A DNA stretch of 64,000 nucleotides from Dendrobium chrysotoxum (Eukaryota > Streptophyta > Magnoliopsida > Asparagales > Orchidaceae): contig CM034310.1 in NCBI GenBank assembly GCA_019925795.1, positions 26,936,520 to 27,000,519 on the forward strand. Direction: 5' to 3'. The position numbers and the translations under genes are program-made. How positions within the stretch are numbered: position 1 is the stretch's first letter; every line of letters begins with the position of its first letter. Below, one piece after another: positions 12,506 through 24,370 of the stretch. The notes below the pieces were generated by a model, which was not told where the DNA came from, did not search any database, and was given only the letters and a program-made list of their open reading frames with translations.

Positions 12506-14901
12506 ATGCCGATGAACTCAATCAAGATCACATGGTTCCATCATCCTGGGTCATCATGACCCCTAGTTTACGTAGTCAGAGGAGGTAGTCGACCCAACCA
12601 GACCGAAGGATTCTTGTCAACAGCCATGGGTTACTTCCTTCAAGGATACCTTGTAGACTTGGGGTGAATATTTGTCTATGGGGACATATTTGAGTCTACC
12701 ATAACTAACAAAGGGTATTGTGCTTTATCGATTATATCATATTGATTCATTACTCAATGATTTAGAGGTGTTGGGGAATATATGAGCTCTGACCATGATT
12801 GTAATTTAATGGTACCATTTAGCGGCAACCACTTGGTCAGAGGGTCTTAGTCATAACTATTTACTTGTGGTGTCATTTGACTGCATAACCGCGACAACCA
12901 CTTGGTCAAAGGGTCTTAGTCATAACTATTTACCTATGGTGCCATTTGGCTTCATAACCACCCATAAGAGGATATGTACCACATCATTACTTGTAAGAGA
13001 TGATTTGAGAATGAATTCTTATAATATTCTCGACTAGACATTCACTCTTTATAAGTTGAAGTAATTTTAAAACTTGTCCATGTAGGTAAACTATTGTAGA
13101 GGATAGATGGGTATTTTACTTTAAGTATTAGATGATTAATTTCAATATTTTGAATATATATATATAAGGCTTTTGATAGAATTTAAAGGTTCACACCTCC
13201 GATTGATATTATCTTTCAACATGGTCATCATCAGGGTGACTTTATTATCACTTTAAATATTTATATTTTATGAGTATGCGAGGCATTGTAAAAGTTTGGG
13301 ATCCCCTTTGTTTGAGATTTTTATCAACACATCCATCATCAGGGATTTTAAAGTCATTTAAAAATATTTACATTTCATAAGTATTTAGAGGCATTTGAAA
13401 ATATAGAGTCACCTCTAGTTGAGATAAAATTCAACACAACTATCATCGAGATTTTAAGATAAGTTGTGAATATGTCATTTGAACCGTTTCAACTTTGACC
13501 ACCACTGATAGAGGATTGGGTTCAATTATTAATGTTGTGGGTTATCATATGAATATTAAAAATCAAGAGTTTTATGCTTTTAGCAATGAACCTTTCTTAT
13601 AATAGACCTTGAAGACTTAATGTGAACATATAAAATCAAATACTTCAGTCCGTATGATGACCTTGTATTTGTTTAGTAGTTCAAGTTGTGTTAACTCTTA
13701 TCCGTTCAAAGAAGCGTATCATACTTGAAAACATGTTTACTTTTGACCCACGCAGCATCCCAGATGTCCCTTTTATATATATATCTCACTCATCAGGGCC
13801 TATGTGGGTATTTAATTGCATGTATTTTCCCATATATTTTATATGATTTATTTAGGCGATGGTTATATGTATTAACATTGACTATGATTTATTTGTATAA
13901 TATGTATGTATAATGCATTCATATATTACATGTTTCTTTCATAATACATTTTCATGATGGTTCAGTGCTTTCATGTAGTACATGATGTGTTAACATGTCA
14001 CTGCAATGCATTGCCGCTCTATAGTGCATTTTATGTGGTAGATAGTATGCTTGCATAATTAATTTTTCATACTGCAACGTGTGAATGCATAATACTACAT
14101 GTTAATGTAACGCACCATCACAATGCAACATATTTTGCATTTTTGAATGATATGTTTGTATAATGTGGCCTATATATTATAAAGTTATATATATTATGAA
14201 TGTGTCAATGTACACTTCAATGCATGACGAGGGGGAGTGTTTTTACAACATTCAAACTTGATCAATTATGTAAGTGATCATTATTTAGAAGCTGCATGAG
14301 TATTCTTGAGGGGGCTATGAACGCCTTCTATTTGCTTGTATAAGTGTTGGGGATTTGGTGGTGTAGTTTAACATATTTCATCTTCTGCAAGCTATTATTT
14401 TCTACAGTACTCAGCCCATAAGAGTGTACTTCTTTCTATAAACATATTGTGCAATACATCAGGAGCCCTCCACCAATGATCCATAGTTTTACTATAAATT
14501 CTTTACTTCTGCTTGGAATATACTCTGCTTTTGCTTTTGCTTTATGCAGGTAGGCTATCACATAATGCAAGCTTTGTTAACACTATTTGTGATCTAGTGC
14601 TAGGTATTCATAAGCCACCAAATGTTGCATTTAGATGGACTATGCTCAATGCGAATATTCCAACGGTATGTGTAGGTGGGTTGTAGTGTTACGTTATGGG
14701 TCACTCGTTGCTTCTTGTAAGCGAGTTGTTATGTCATACAAGCTTTGTAAACTTGCTTGTATGTTATTAGTGGGCATTCAAAAGTCACCTACTATTATGT
14801 ATAAGTGAACTATGCTCAACATATATTTTCCAACATTATTTGTAGATGGGCCATAGCGTTGTGCTATGGGTCACTTATTGCTTCTTCCAAGCGAACTATA
14901 G

Positions 14902-16585
14902 TGTGATGCCCTAGAATCTAAATTGGAATAATTATTCTTTTAATCTTTTAATAAAGAATAATTAGGGCTATTTAATATCATCTATCAGTAATAACAATAA
15001 AAATATATTGTATAATTCAAAATATTACTGTACATATATGTATTCATTTCTAAAAATTATATACACTACTTAGGATCTGCACAATCATGTCATAACTACT
15101 CTGTCCTGAGTACAAAAAAAAAAAAGAAATAGAACTTGAAGAATCCTTACCAGCCTCACACTCCTGCTCTCCTGCCATAATCTGAAATCATTTAACCACA
15201 TATAATGAGCTAAAAAGCCCAGAGATCACCAAAACCTATATCTAAATTTAAAGTATGATAAATGAGCAATATGCATGTCAACAGTTAATTCATAGCAGTT
15301 ACATTCATATGATCATTGAATTAGTGCAAAAATAATAAAATTCATATACAGTACTAGTACACTCTACAAATAATAAAATACTACAGTATAATAGCTAGTA
15401 AATAAAAAAACTAGTATGAATATCAAATCTATAAAGCAATTATCATATCTGTAATATCAATTGATACATAAATCAGATAAAATATTGAATCAAAATATTA
15501 GTAAAGACTGTTGAAATCAAATCAATACAATAAAGTTATATAGGAATGTACACATGTTATCAAGTTATTCTATATCACATACTTAGTATATCACATGCTT
15601 AGTATTAATATATAAATCAGTAATAATAGCAATCCAATGGCAGGAGCAATAAAGTAATGAAACAATAGTAAGTCCTTGCATTAATAATAAATACAAAAAT
15701 AATAAGAACAATTTCTCAAAAATATACATTTCAGTAGTCACACAGAACAAGTAAGAAGTCCTGGCTATCATGATGTTTTTTAGTATTAGTATCAGTATTA
15801 GTAAAATATTGGCTCAGTAAATAGAGTCATCACTCTTTGCCCGTCGGCACAGTAATAATCTCCTTATAACTCCTAACTAGTGTATCATATAAAATAGTAG
15901 AGGATAATACCAACCCACTTTATTTAAAAGAAAGCTCGTCAGCCCACCATCATGTACAGGTCAATCAGTCTCCAACCAACGGGTCAACTATTCTTTACTT
16001 ATCTTTTTATACAACACACGCATAATTATCACAATATTATAACAGTAATAGTGACCAGCTATTACTCAAGTACATATCCACATTCATTTATAATATATTG
16101 CAGCAAATAAATCATAATTGAGCATAATTCATAAAATACCAAAATGTACTAACGGTAGACAACAAAAATCATATTGGGCAATAATTCATATTTTTAAAAT
16201 TTAACCAAATTATTAGATATTGCATAAAATAATATTATGAAGCTTTAGTTGAACTAAAACACTATTTTTAGATGTTATGATAAATTTTTGAGTAGGAAAA
16301 AATTACTGTATTTTCAAAATCATCTGATAAAAAATCTCAAAAAATATTCAAAATATTTATAATCTCAATCTCTGTAACATACTAAAAGTTACGTGGTGAA
16401 AGTTTTGTTAATACAAAGTTATTTATATTTTTCGGTAATAGAAACATAAATTTGATCAGAAAAAAGCCAAAAACACAAAATCTTTGAAATTAAAAATAGG
16501 ATAAAGGTTCCTTACAGTGAGACGACCAAATCTCCCAACTAGACCGAATGATGAAAATCTCTCCACAACCTCCAAATCCTCGCTT

Positions 16586-16635
<50 letters not shown>

Positions 16636-17091
16636 ATCTCTTAATTCTCCTAAAAGGCTCTCTATTTGCTGAAATAGAATAGGGAATTAAATGGAAAAGA
16701 TTTTAAAATGCTTTATATTGACTTAGAATATTTTATTAAAATAATAATTTAATATTACATTATTAAGCTAATCAATTTTTTTAGTATAAAATTCAAATAA
16801 ATCATTTTAGCATTCAAGAGTTATAGAAAAATATCCATAAAAATAAATTATTTTATTTAGAAAATATTTATGAAATCGATTTACAAATCAGACACCTAAC
16901 AATCCCAAAATCTTACTTGCACCTACAGGTGCCAATTTTTTAAGGATTTTCACAAGTGCTTAAAAATTATGAAAACAATCATGCAAGTAAAATACTATGA
17001 TAACAACACTATAATAAAGATGATTTATGATTTAGAGTTATATTGACTCCAAAATAAATTATTTGCTTCGGTCAAAATACTGGTTATTACA
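14902..17091 (-). repeat. 3' LTR of the nested gypsy-type element
   Basis: The plus strand starts TGTGATGCCCTAGAATCTAA and ends TGGTTATTACA. To the right, ATCTACCCAACTTAAG is the complement of the polypurine tract (CTTAAGTTGGGTAGAT) that precedes a minus-strand 3' LTR. A (TC)n tract lies at 16590-16633. The first 70 bp contain a hairpin (AATTATTCTTT...AAAGAATAATT). Confidence 0.7.
16590..16633. repeat. (TC)n microsatellite
   Basis: About 22 TC repeats within the gypsy-type LTR. The related copy at 8238-8280 has only short CTCTCT stretches. Confidence 0.97.
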
Positions 17092-17559
17092 ATCTACCCA
17101 ACTTAAGAAAATATCTTCCCTGACATTCCCCTTAAGGATCCAGGCACAAAATCTATATAATCAAAACTCAAATATGTTGTGATTTGGATGAATCGGTTTG
17201 TTCATGTGAATTCTAATCCAAGTTTATATTTTTGATGATTACAAAAGCTTATTGTTTGTCTAATTCATCTTCTAACATATATTTGAGTTTTTGTTGTGTG
17301 TACTAAAGTATTTTTCAGGAAATTCACACTCTAGATTGTTGAAGACTTCAAGTTCACTTGTCCACTGTAAATGAAGTCTGTAAATTTTCTTTTTCTTGAG
17401 TCTGAGAGAGTGTGATTGTAAGTTGGATAACTGTGCACACACACACAACGGGGGAGTAAAAAGTTTAAGTTTTTAAACTGATCATACAGTATGATTTGAT
17501 ATCGTACGGGACAATCTGTAGAATATGTCCTCCAGAAAGAACCCACCTGCCAAGAAATT

Positions 17560-17990
17560 TTTTCTAAGGCATGTTCGTACAGTACGAATAATATTCGTAC
17601 ATGAGTTTTTGCTGTACGAACTGCTCAAAATTGGGTTCATCCATATATTCGTACAGGACAAACAGTTCAGACGAAGCGCTCTGTTTGATTCATCCAAGTG
17701 TTCGTACGGGATGAAATGTTCATACGAAGCTCACTGACTTGATCGTCCAAGGGTTCGTACGGGATGAATGGTTCATACGAAGCTCACTGACTTAATCATC
17801 CAAGGGTTCGTCCATGATGAAACAGTCGTACGAAGCACTCTGACTCGATTGTCCAAGCGTTCGTATGGGGCAAAATGTTCGTATGAGCGGCTCTGACTTG
17901 TTCGTCTGATGAGTCGTACGAGACAGATCGTTTGATGTTCTGAACTATTCTTACAGTACGATCTTGGATCATACGGGACGATCGGCACGT
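17560..17990. promoter_or_regulatory. Cluster of TCGTAC..GTACGA inverted repeats upstream of the LTR TATA box (copia-1)
   Basis: The motif TTCGTACAGTACGAA and looser forms (TTCGTACGGGATGAA, CAGTCGTACGAA, TACAGTACGATC) occur about every 25 bp, organised in 53-bp tandem units. The cluster repeats in the 3' LTR. It stops about 50 bp before the TATA box, the position expected for enhancer elements of the LTR promoter. Confidence 0.65.
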
Positions 17991-18037
17991 ACTTAACTTG
18001 AAATTTTAGTTTTTAGACGGTTTTTTCTATCCCAAGT

Positions 18038-18045
18038 ATAAAAAT
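18038..18045 (+). promoter_or_regulatory. LTR TATA box (copia-1 5' LTR)
   Basis: TATAAAAA, preceded by TCCCAAG. It is conserved at 27718-27725 in the 3' LTR. It would put U3 to the left and R-U5, with the 36-bp units, to the right. Confidence 0.55.
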
Positions 18046-18271
18046 GACTCAAAACTGACTGAAGAAAAAATCCTTCTGTGAAACTTCTTTTGAGAAGTGA
18101 AAGGAGAGTGATAGAGAGAGTGTTTGGGAGTGAGTATTGAGAGATCTTTCAAGAGAGAATTGTGAGGGGATTCACATGGTTATCCAATTGAGAGATTTTC
18201 TTTTGCTTGTTCTTCAAGCATCTTTCTAGTTCCTTGAAGACTTTTGCAAGAGCATTATTCGAGAGGATTCC

Positions 18272-18445
18272 GGTTCTCTGCCGCACTTGGAGAGTGAAAA
18301 GGATGAAGGTTCTCTGCCGCACTTGGAGAGTGAAAGGAAGATGATTCTCTGACACACTTGGAGAGTGAAAAGGAAGACGGTTCTCTGTCGCACTTGGAGA
18401 GTGAAAAGGACGACGGTTCTCTATCGCATCGGGGTTGGTGAAAGA
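18272..18445 (+). repeat. 36-bp minisatellite in copia-1 LTR (4.5 units)
   Basis: Units run GGTTCTCTGCCGCACTTGGA then GAGTGAAAAGGAAGAC, with few changes between copies. The same array is at 27953-28125. Copia-2 LTRs keep only two or three degenerate units (AGGCAGAGAACC on the plus strand). Confidence 0.9.
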
Positions 18446-18837
18446 GAGTTTGTAAAGGCTTCTCCACCTTACTGTGGGGGAAAAAGGAGAGTCACTTGAG
18501 TCTAGTGCAATACCTAGAGAAGGAGTCTCTAGGGAGTGGATGTAGGCCGTGTTTTGACCGAACCACTATAAATTCTAGTGTTTTCTGTTCACTGTTCATT
18601 TTCTACATTTTTATTTTTCTGCAGTTTATTTTTCTTGTGGTTGAATTTCTGTGTTAAACAAAAGAGCCAAGATTATCTCTGTTCATACTGTACGAAGTTA
18701 TATCGTACTGTACGATTAGCTTTAAAAATTTTCAAAATATCAAGAGTAATTTTTAAAAGAACCAATTCACCCCCCCCCCCTCTTGGTTAGCCTAGGGACG
18801 TGAGCAATATGTTTAACAAACTTTTTGCTCTTTCAAG

Positions 18838-18849
18838 TGGTATCAGAGC
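18838..18849 (+). other. Primer binding site of copia-1
   Basis: TGGTATCAGAGC, complementary to the 3' end of initiator tRNA-Met, two bases after the 5' LTR. Confidence 0.9.
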
Positions 18850-18894
18850 CAATTTCAAATATAACTATTTTAAATACTTTTTGAAATTTCGATC

Positions 18895-20649
18895 ATGGCT
18901 AATTTTGGAAATAGAAATATTATAGAAGGATACTCGATCACTAGACCACCATTGTTTGATAATATCCCTTTTATTTTTTGGAAAACCCGCATGTCTACTT
19001 TTCTGCAATCACTTGACTATCGCATGTGGATGTTAGTTCAGGATGGTTATACTGAACCTACTAGGATTGTAGAAGGAATAAGAGTTCAAACACCTTTTGC
19101 AAACTGGACTGTAGAAGCATGTGAATTAGCTCAACTGAATGCTAAGTATTTGAATAGTTTCTTTTGTGCTTTAAAGTCAGAAGATTACATGCGTGTGTCT
19201 ACCTGTAAATCAGGAAAGAAAATCTAGGATAGGCTTTGCATCATATATAAAGGTACGAATGAAGTGAAACAAACTAGATTGAATATTCTCTTGCACGACT
19301 ATGAACTTTTTCACATGAAACAGAATGAATCAATCTCTAAAATGTACACTCGTTTTATACATATAGTCACTTCATTGCATGCTTTAGGTAGGGAGTTAAC
19401 AAATGCAGAGAAAGTTAACAAGATATTACATTATTTACCTCCTGCATATGATGCAAATATAACTGCAATAACATAATCTAAAGATTTAAATATTTATTCT
19501 ATTGACAATTTACTTGGATCACTAATTGCTTACGAGCAATCGGTGACTCAAATTCAGATTGATGTAGGTGAGAAGTGAAAGGAGAAGAACATTACTTTAA
19601 AGTTGGATGACTCTAAAAGTGATCAGTCACTACCTGAGGATGAAGAGGATATTGCCCTGATGATGAGGCAATTTAGAAGTTTCCTAAAAAGGAAGCAGAG
19701 AAGACGCCAGCATTGGAACAAAGGTAAGTTCCAGAAGAATGTTAAGGCTTCTAATAAAGTCATTTGCTATAAGTGCAGGAAGCCAGGACACATCAAGATA
19801 GAATGCCCCAATCTCAAAGGAAATCCTAGCAAGGAGAAGATCGAGGAGAAACCAAAGGATAGAAGGGGTAAAAAGAGAGTGCAGCGAGCTTTCAGGGCCG
19901 ACTCAGCTTCAGATTCGTTAGAAATAGCACTAGAAGAGGAAGTTACCAATTTGTGCTTAATGGCTGATAATCTTGACCATTCAGATGAGGATGAGGTATG
20001 TGATTTAAGCTATGAAGAATTATTTGAAGTCTCTGAACGCATACACTCTGCATATAGAAAACTTAAGAAACTGCACGCTAAGTTAAATCTAGATTATATA
20101 GAGCTACAGAAAGATTATGAGATCCTTAGGAAAGATCATGCATTAATTGACAGCAACCACATGACTTTGTTGGATGAGTATGATGATATAAATAAACAAC
20201 ATAATCTTTTAAAATCATCAAATGCTGAACTTGAAAATGATTTTAAGACCTTTATGGATGAATCAGATTCTAGAGAGCATGAGTTAAAAATTGACAATTC
20301 GATTTTAGAAAGTGCTAATGCTTATCTTAAAGTTCATATTAAAGCACTTAAGGAAAATAAAAATCCACCTAAACTTGAAGAGTTTCATGAATCTTACCAT
20401 ATGATCATTGACTCAAGATCTAAAAAGAAAATTTTTAGAAAGAATAGGTTGGTGAATCCCTTTCCAGGGATAAAGTATTTTTCTTATGGTAGCTCAGGAC
20501 ATATTTCCCACACCTGTACACTTAAGTATATAACACATTTAGTGTGGAGACCTAAGGTGCATAAATCACAGCATATCACACATACATCTAGTTTAAAATT
20601 GTCAAGAGGTGAACCCAAACTTGTTTGGGTTCCCAAGACTAATGTTTGA
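18895..20649 (+). pseudogene. Gag of copia-1 (three in-frame stops)
   Basis: The capsid and nucleocapsid polyprotein. It starts ATG with MANFGNRNIIEGYSI, identical in copia-2 for most of this stretch. The UBN2-type gag region runs to about residue 230. It is followed by a basic stretch with the zinc knuckle CYKCRKPGHIKIECP (CX2CX4HX4C), a long Leu/Glu/Lys heptad-like segment (20000-20380, coiled coil as in Sirevirus gag) and a second knuckle that reads YFSYGSSGHISHTC. There both first cysteines are lost compared with copia-2 (CYSCGILGHISHTC). In-frame stops are TAG 19225, TAA 19474 and TGA 19576. It ends VPKTNV-stop at 20649, and pol starts 11 bp later in another frame. Confidence 0.9.
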
Positions 20650-20660
20650 TCATTTTATAG

Positions 20661-23600
20661 GAATGCTCTCACACAAGACCTCGTGAGAGTATTTGGTACC
20701 TAGATAGCGGCTGCTCAAAGTATATGACTGGAGATACAAATTAATTTATATCGCTGGAAGCCATGAATGGAGGCAAGGTGATGCTTGGAGATAATACCAC
20801 CAAGAGAGTGGTAGGTACATGTATAATTAGAAATTCAGAAAACTTTATGATTGAGAATATACTGTTGGTTGAACGTTTGAAACACAATCTGTTGAGTATT
20901 AGTCAATTATGTGATAAGGGCTATCATATAAAGTTTTTACCTACAAGTTATGTTATTAGTCTAAATGGAACTGTTATTTTGAATGGTGATAGGGTTAATA
21001 ATATTTACATGCTAGATTTTAATTCTGTTAAACCATCTACTACCTTGTGTTTGAAAACTGTATCTGATGAATCATGGTTGTGGCATAGAAGGCTTTGTCA
21101 TGCTAGCATGAAAAATCTTAGAAAAATCACTCAAAAGCAACTAGTTAGAGGAGTACCCAAATTAGACTTCACCAAACATCACTTGTGTGATGCATATCAA
21201 CTAGGAAAACAAGTGAGATCCTCTTTCAATTCGATCAAGGAAATAAGGACTAGCAAGCCCTTAGAAATTCTTCACATGGATTTATTTGGACCTGTTAGTA
21301 CCTTAAGTTTAGGAGGAAAAAGATTTGGGTATGTTATTGTGGATGACTATACTAGATTCACCTGGATTAATTTTTGAATCATAAGAGTGAATCATTTGAA
21401 GAGTTCAGAGATTTTGCCACTTGGATTCAGAGGAAACTTGGTTTTGAAATAGTTAGTATCCAAAGTGATCATGGGGGAGAATTTGACAATGAAATGTTTA
21501 ATGATTTTTCCAAATCTCTTGGAATTGAACACAACTTCTCAGCTCCTAGGATACCTCAACAGAATGGAGTTGTAGAAAGAAAGAATAGGATATTAGTTAA
21601 AACTGCTAGGGCCATGTTGGCAGAATATTCACTTCCTAAATATTTTTGGGCTGAAGCAGTTAGTACAGCATATTTTGTGTTGAATAGGGTGTACATAAGG
21701 TCTAAATTGAATAAGACACCCTATGAACTTCTTAAAGATAGAAGTCCCAACCTCTCGCATCTATATATTTTTGAATGTAAAGTATTCATACATAATAATG
21801 ATAAAACTCTTCTAGGAAAATTTGATCCGAAATCAGATGAAGGAATCTTTCTAGGATATTCAAGTGTTAGAAAATCCTATAGAGTTTTTAATAAAAGAAC
21901 ATTGGTAGTTGAAGAGACCACACATGCTGTTTTTGATGAATCTTATGATAGTAAAGGGTCTAAGTTGGATGAAGATGAGGTTGAGGTGATAATCCAAAAA
22001 CTTGAAGATCAAAAATTTGAAGAAATGGTTGAAAAAGAAGAGGAAAACCAATTGCCTAGAGAATAGAAATTTGTAAGGAGTCATCCTAAAGAGTTGATTT
22101 TAGGAGAACCAAGTGAAAGAGTTAGGACTAGGCATGGTTTGAGAAAAGAAGTGAATCATTCAGCATTTATTTCAATGATAGAACCCACAAACATAGAATA
22201 AACACTTTTGGATGAATTTTGGATTTTGGCCATGCAAGAGGAGTTGAATCAATTCAAGAGAAATGATGTTTGGGAATTAATTGAAAGGCCAAAAGATCAA
22301 AGTGTAGTTGGGCCTAAGTGGGTGTTCAAAAATAAGATGAATGATTTAGGAGTAGTTGTGAGAAATAAGGCTAGATTAGTAGCTAAGGGGTATAATCAAA
22401 TTGAAGGAATTAATTTTGAGGAGATATTTGCCCCTGTAGCAAGACTTGAAGCAATAAGAGTTTTGTTAGCCTTTGCCTGTTTTAAAGATTTTAAATTGTA
22501 TCATATGGATGTCAAGAGTGCCTTTCTAAATGGGGTGATAGAAGAGGATGTTTATGTTAAGCAACCTCCTAGTTTTGAAAATTCTAAATACCCTAATTAT
22601 GTTTTCAAATTAAAAAAGATATTATATGGATTAAAACAGGCACCTAGAGCATGGTATGAGAGGTTAAACACTTTCTTATTAAATGGATCATTTGTTAAAG
22701 GAAGTGTGGACACCACTCTATTTTTGAAAAGACTTGGAAATAAAATACTCATTGTACAAATATATATGGATGATATCATTTTTGGATCAACTGATAAAGC
22801 TTTATGTGATGAATTTTCAAAAATAATGAGTAGTGAATTTGAGATGAGTTTGATGGGTGATTTGAGTTATTTTCTTGGCTTTAGCATAAAGTAAAATGAG
22901 GAAGGAACCTTTCTTTGTCAATCTAAATATGTGAAGGAAATCCTTAAAAAGTATAAAATAGATAATGCTAAACCAGTCACTACACCCATGAGTTCCTAAG
23001 TCCTATTAGATAAGGATCCTAAGGAAAAATCTGTTGATCAAAAGAAGTTTAGAGGAATAATTGGATCTTTACTTTATTTGACTGCTAGCAGACCTGACAT
23101 TATGTTTAGTGTTTGCTTATGTGCTAGATTTCAAGCTGATCCAAAAGAATCACATTTGATAGTAGTAAAAAGGATCTTAAGATATCTTTTAGGAACTCAA
23201 AATTTAGGAATTTGATATCCTAAGAACAGTTCTTCTTTTGAAATTATTAGATACTCAGATTCAGATTTTATAGGCTGTAGGGTGGATAGGAAAAATACTT
23301 CTGAAATATGTCAATTCATTGGAAATTCATTAATATCTTGATCTAGTAGAAAACAAAATTCAGTAGCACTTTCTACAGCTGAAGCAGAATACATTACCTT
23401 AGGGAGTTGTGTAGCACAGGTGCTTTGGTTGAAAAAATAATTGAGTGACTTAGGATTTGTAGTTGGCACCATTCTAATATTTTGTGACAATACTAGTACC
23501 ATTTGTATTTAAAGAATCATATTCAACATTCTATAACCAAGCATATTGACATAAGGCATCATTTTATAAGAGATCATGTAGCGAAAAGAGAAATTGAACT

Positions 23601-23712
23601 ACATCATGTCACTACTAAAGATCAGCTTGCAGATATTTTCACAAAATCCTTAGCCTTTGACACATTTAGCATGTTAAGGACAAGGCTAGGTGTGATAGAT
23701 CTTAATGCTTGA
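20661..23712 (+). pseudogene. Pol of copia-1: protease, integrase, reverse transcriptase, RNase H (broken)
   Basis: The order is Copia-type. The protease has WYLDSGCS. The pre-integrase zinc region WHRRLCHASMKNL...LCDAYQ has its last cysteine changed to Tyr (copia-2 has CDACQ). The integrase core has LHMDLFGP...QSDHGGEF...QQNGVVERKN. The RT has WVFKNKMND, MDVKSAFLNG and YMDDIIFGS. The RNase H has YSDSDF and STAEAEY, and the tail is DIRHHFIRDHV...LADIFTKSLA. Stops are TAA 20742, TAG 22064, TAA 22199, TAA 22892, TAA 22997, TGA 23213, TGA 23339 and TAA 23438. Frameshifts lie at 21373-21377 (in a T-run) and near 23509. It ends VIDLNA-stop. Confidence 0.92.
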
Positions 23713-23889
23713 TTGAAAATTTTGCAAATGTACTTTTTATTTGCATTTATTAGTTTGTTCATTTGATGTTTTTTTATATATAGTATTTTTTTTAAAAAGG
23801 AGGGAAAAATAAAAAATTTCTATTGTGTTTTTTATTCCTTGATTGAATGTTGAAAGCATGTAAGTTTTGAAGTGATGGGAGTTTATAGT

Positions 23890-24300
23890 GTCTATTCATA
23901 CTGTACGATATCGTATCGTACTGTATGATTACATCATCGTACCTATACTTCGTCTGTATGAATTGGGAGGAAACACGGTTAGCATCGATTATTATTGGTG
24001 ATCGTACGTACGAATACGTCATTCGTCTGTACGATCCACATGTCGTTTCGCGTGAGGGACGAACCTAACCGTCGCCTGAATGATCTTAAATTTTTTTATA
24101 GTCCCGGACGAACACGTCATCGTCTGTACGATCAGGAAGTCAAAAAGCCTGTACGAAAGGATGCCTCGGGACGAGCAGTTTACGAAAAACCGTTTCATTT
24201 TGACTGCTTTCGGTCGTTCTGGATGAACTTTTATTCGTCCCAGATGAAGTAAGGTTCGTCCTGTATGAACTGGATTCGTACAGTACGATCACAGGTTTTT
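23890..24300. promoter_or_regulatory. Second cluster of TCGTAC..GTACGA dyads upstream of the env-like ORF (copia-1)
   Basis: Copies include TACTGTACGATATCGTATCG (23909), ATCGTACGTACGAATACG (24001), TTCGTCTGTACGATCC (24021) and ATTCGTACAGTACGATC (24274). This is the same motif family as in the LTR. The last copy lies about 15 bp before a TATA-like box. Nothing coding is visible in 23713-24370. Confidence 0.65.
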
Positions 24301-24302
24301 TC

Positions 24303-24310
24303 TATATAAA
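24303..24310 (+). promoter_or_regulatory. Putative internal TATA box before the env-like ORF (copia-1)
   Basis: TATATAAA, 61 bp before the ATG at 24371 and just after a dyad copy. Copia-2 has the same layout (TATTTAAA on the minus strand at 43895-43902, 64 bp before its ATG). The conserved spacing suggests a separate promoter, which is inferred and not known. Confidence 0.5.
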
Positions 24311-24370
24311 GGTGGGTCATTTTCTTTCATTTCACTTTATATCTAGAACCTTTTAGAGCCTTGAGAGAAG

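Larger units (their letters stand above)
17175..18835 (+). repeat. 5' LTR of copia-1
   Basis: 1,661 bp, nearly identical to 26856-28514. Contents in order: at 17560-17990 a dyad-rich region with about five 53-bp units (GTTCGTACGGGATGAAATG to CTGACTTGATCGTCCAAG), a TATA box at 18038-18045, four and a half 36-bp units at 18272-18445, and the terminal C-run CACCCCCCC followed by CTCTTGGTTAGCCTAGG. Confidence 0.92.

Noticed and set aside
18149..18467. Minus-strand repeat proteins with QVRQRT or SKCDREPSSF units
   Set aside because: These are translations of the 36-bp minisatellite in the copia-1 LTR, antisense to the element.
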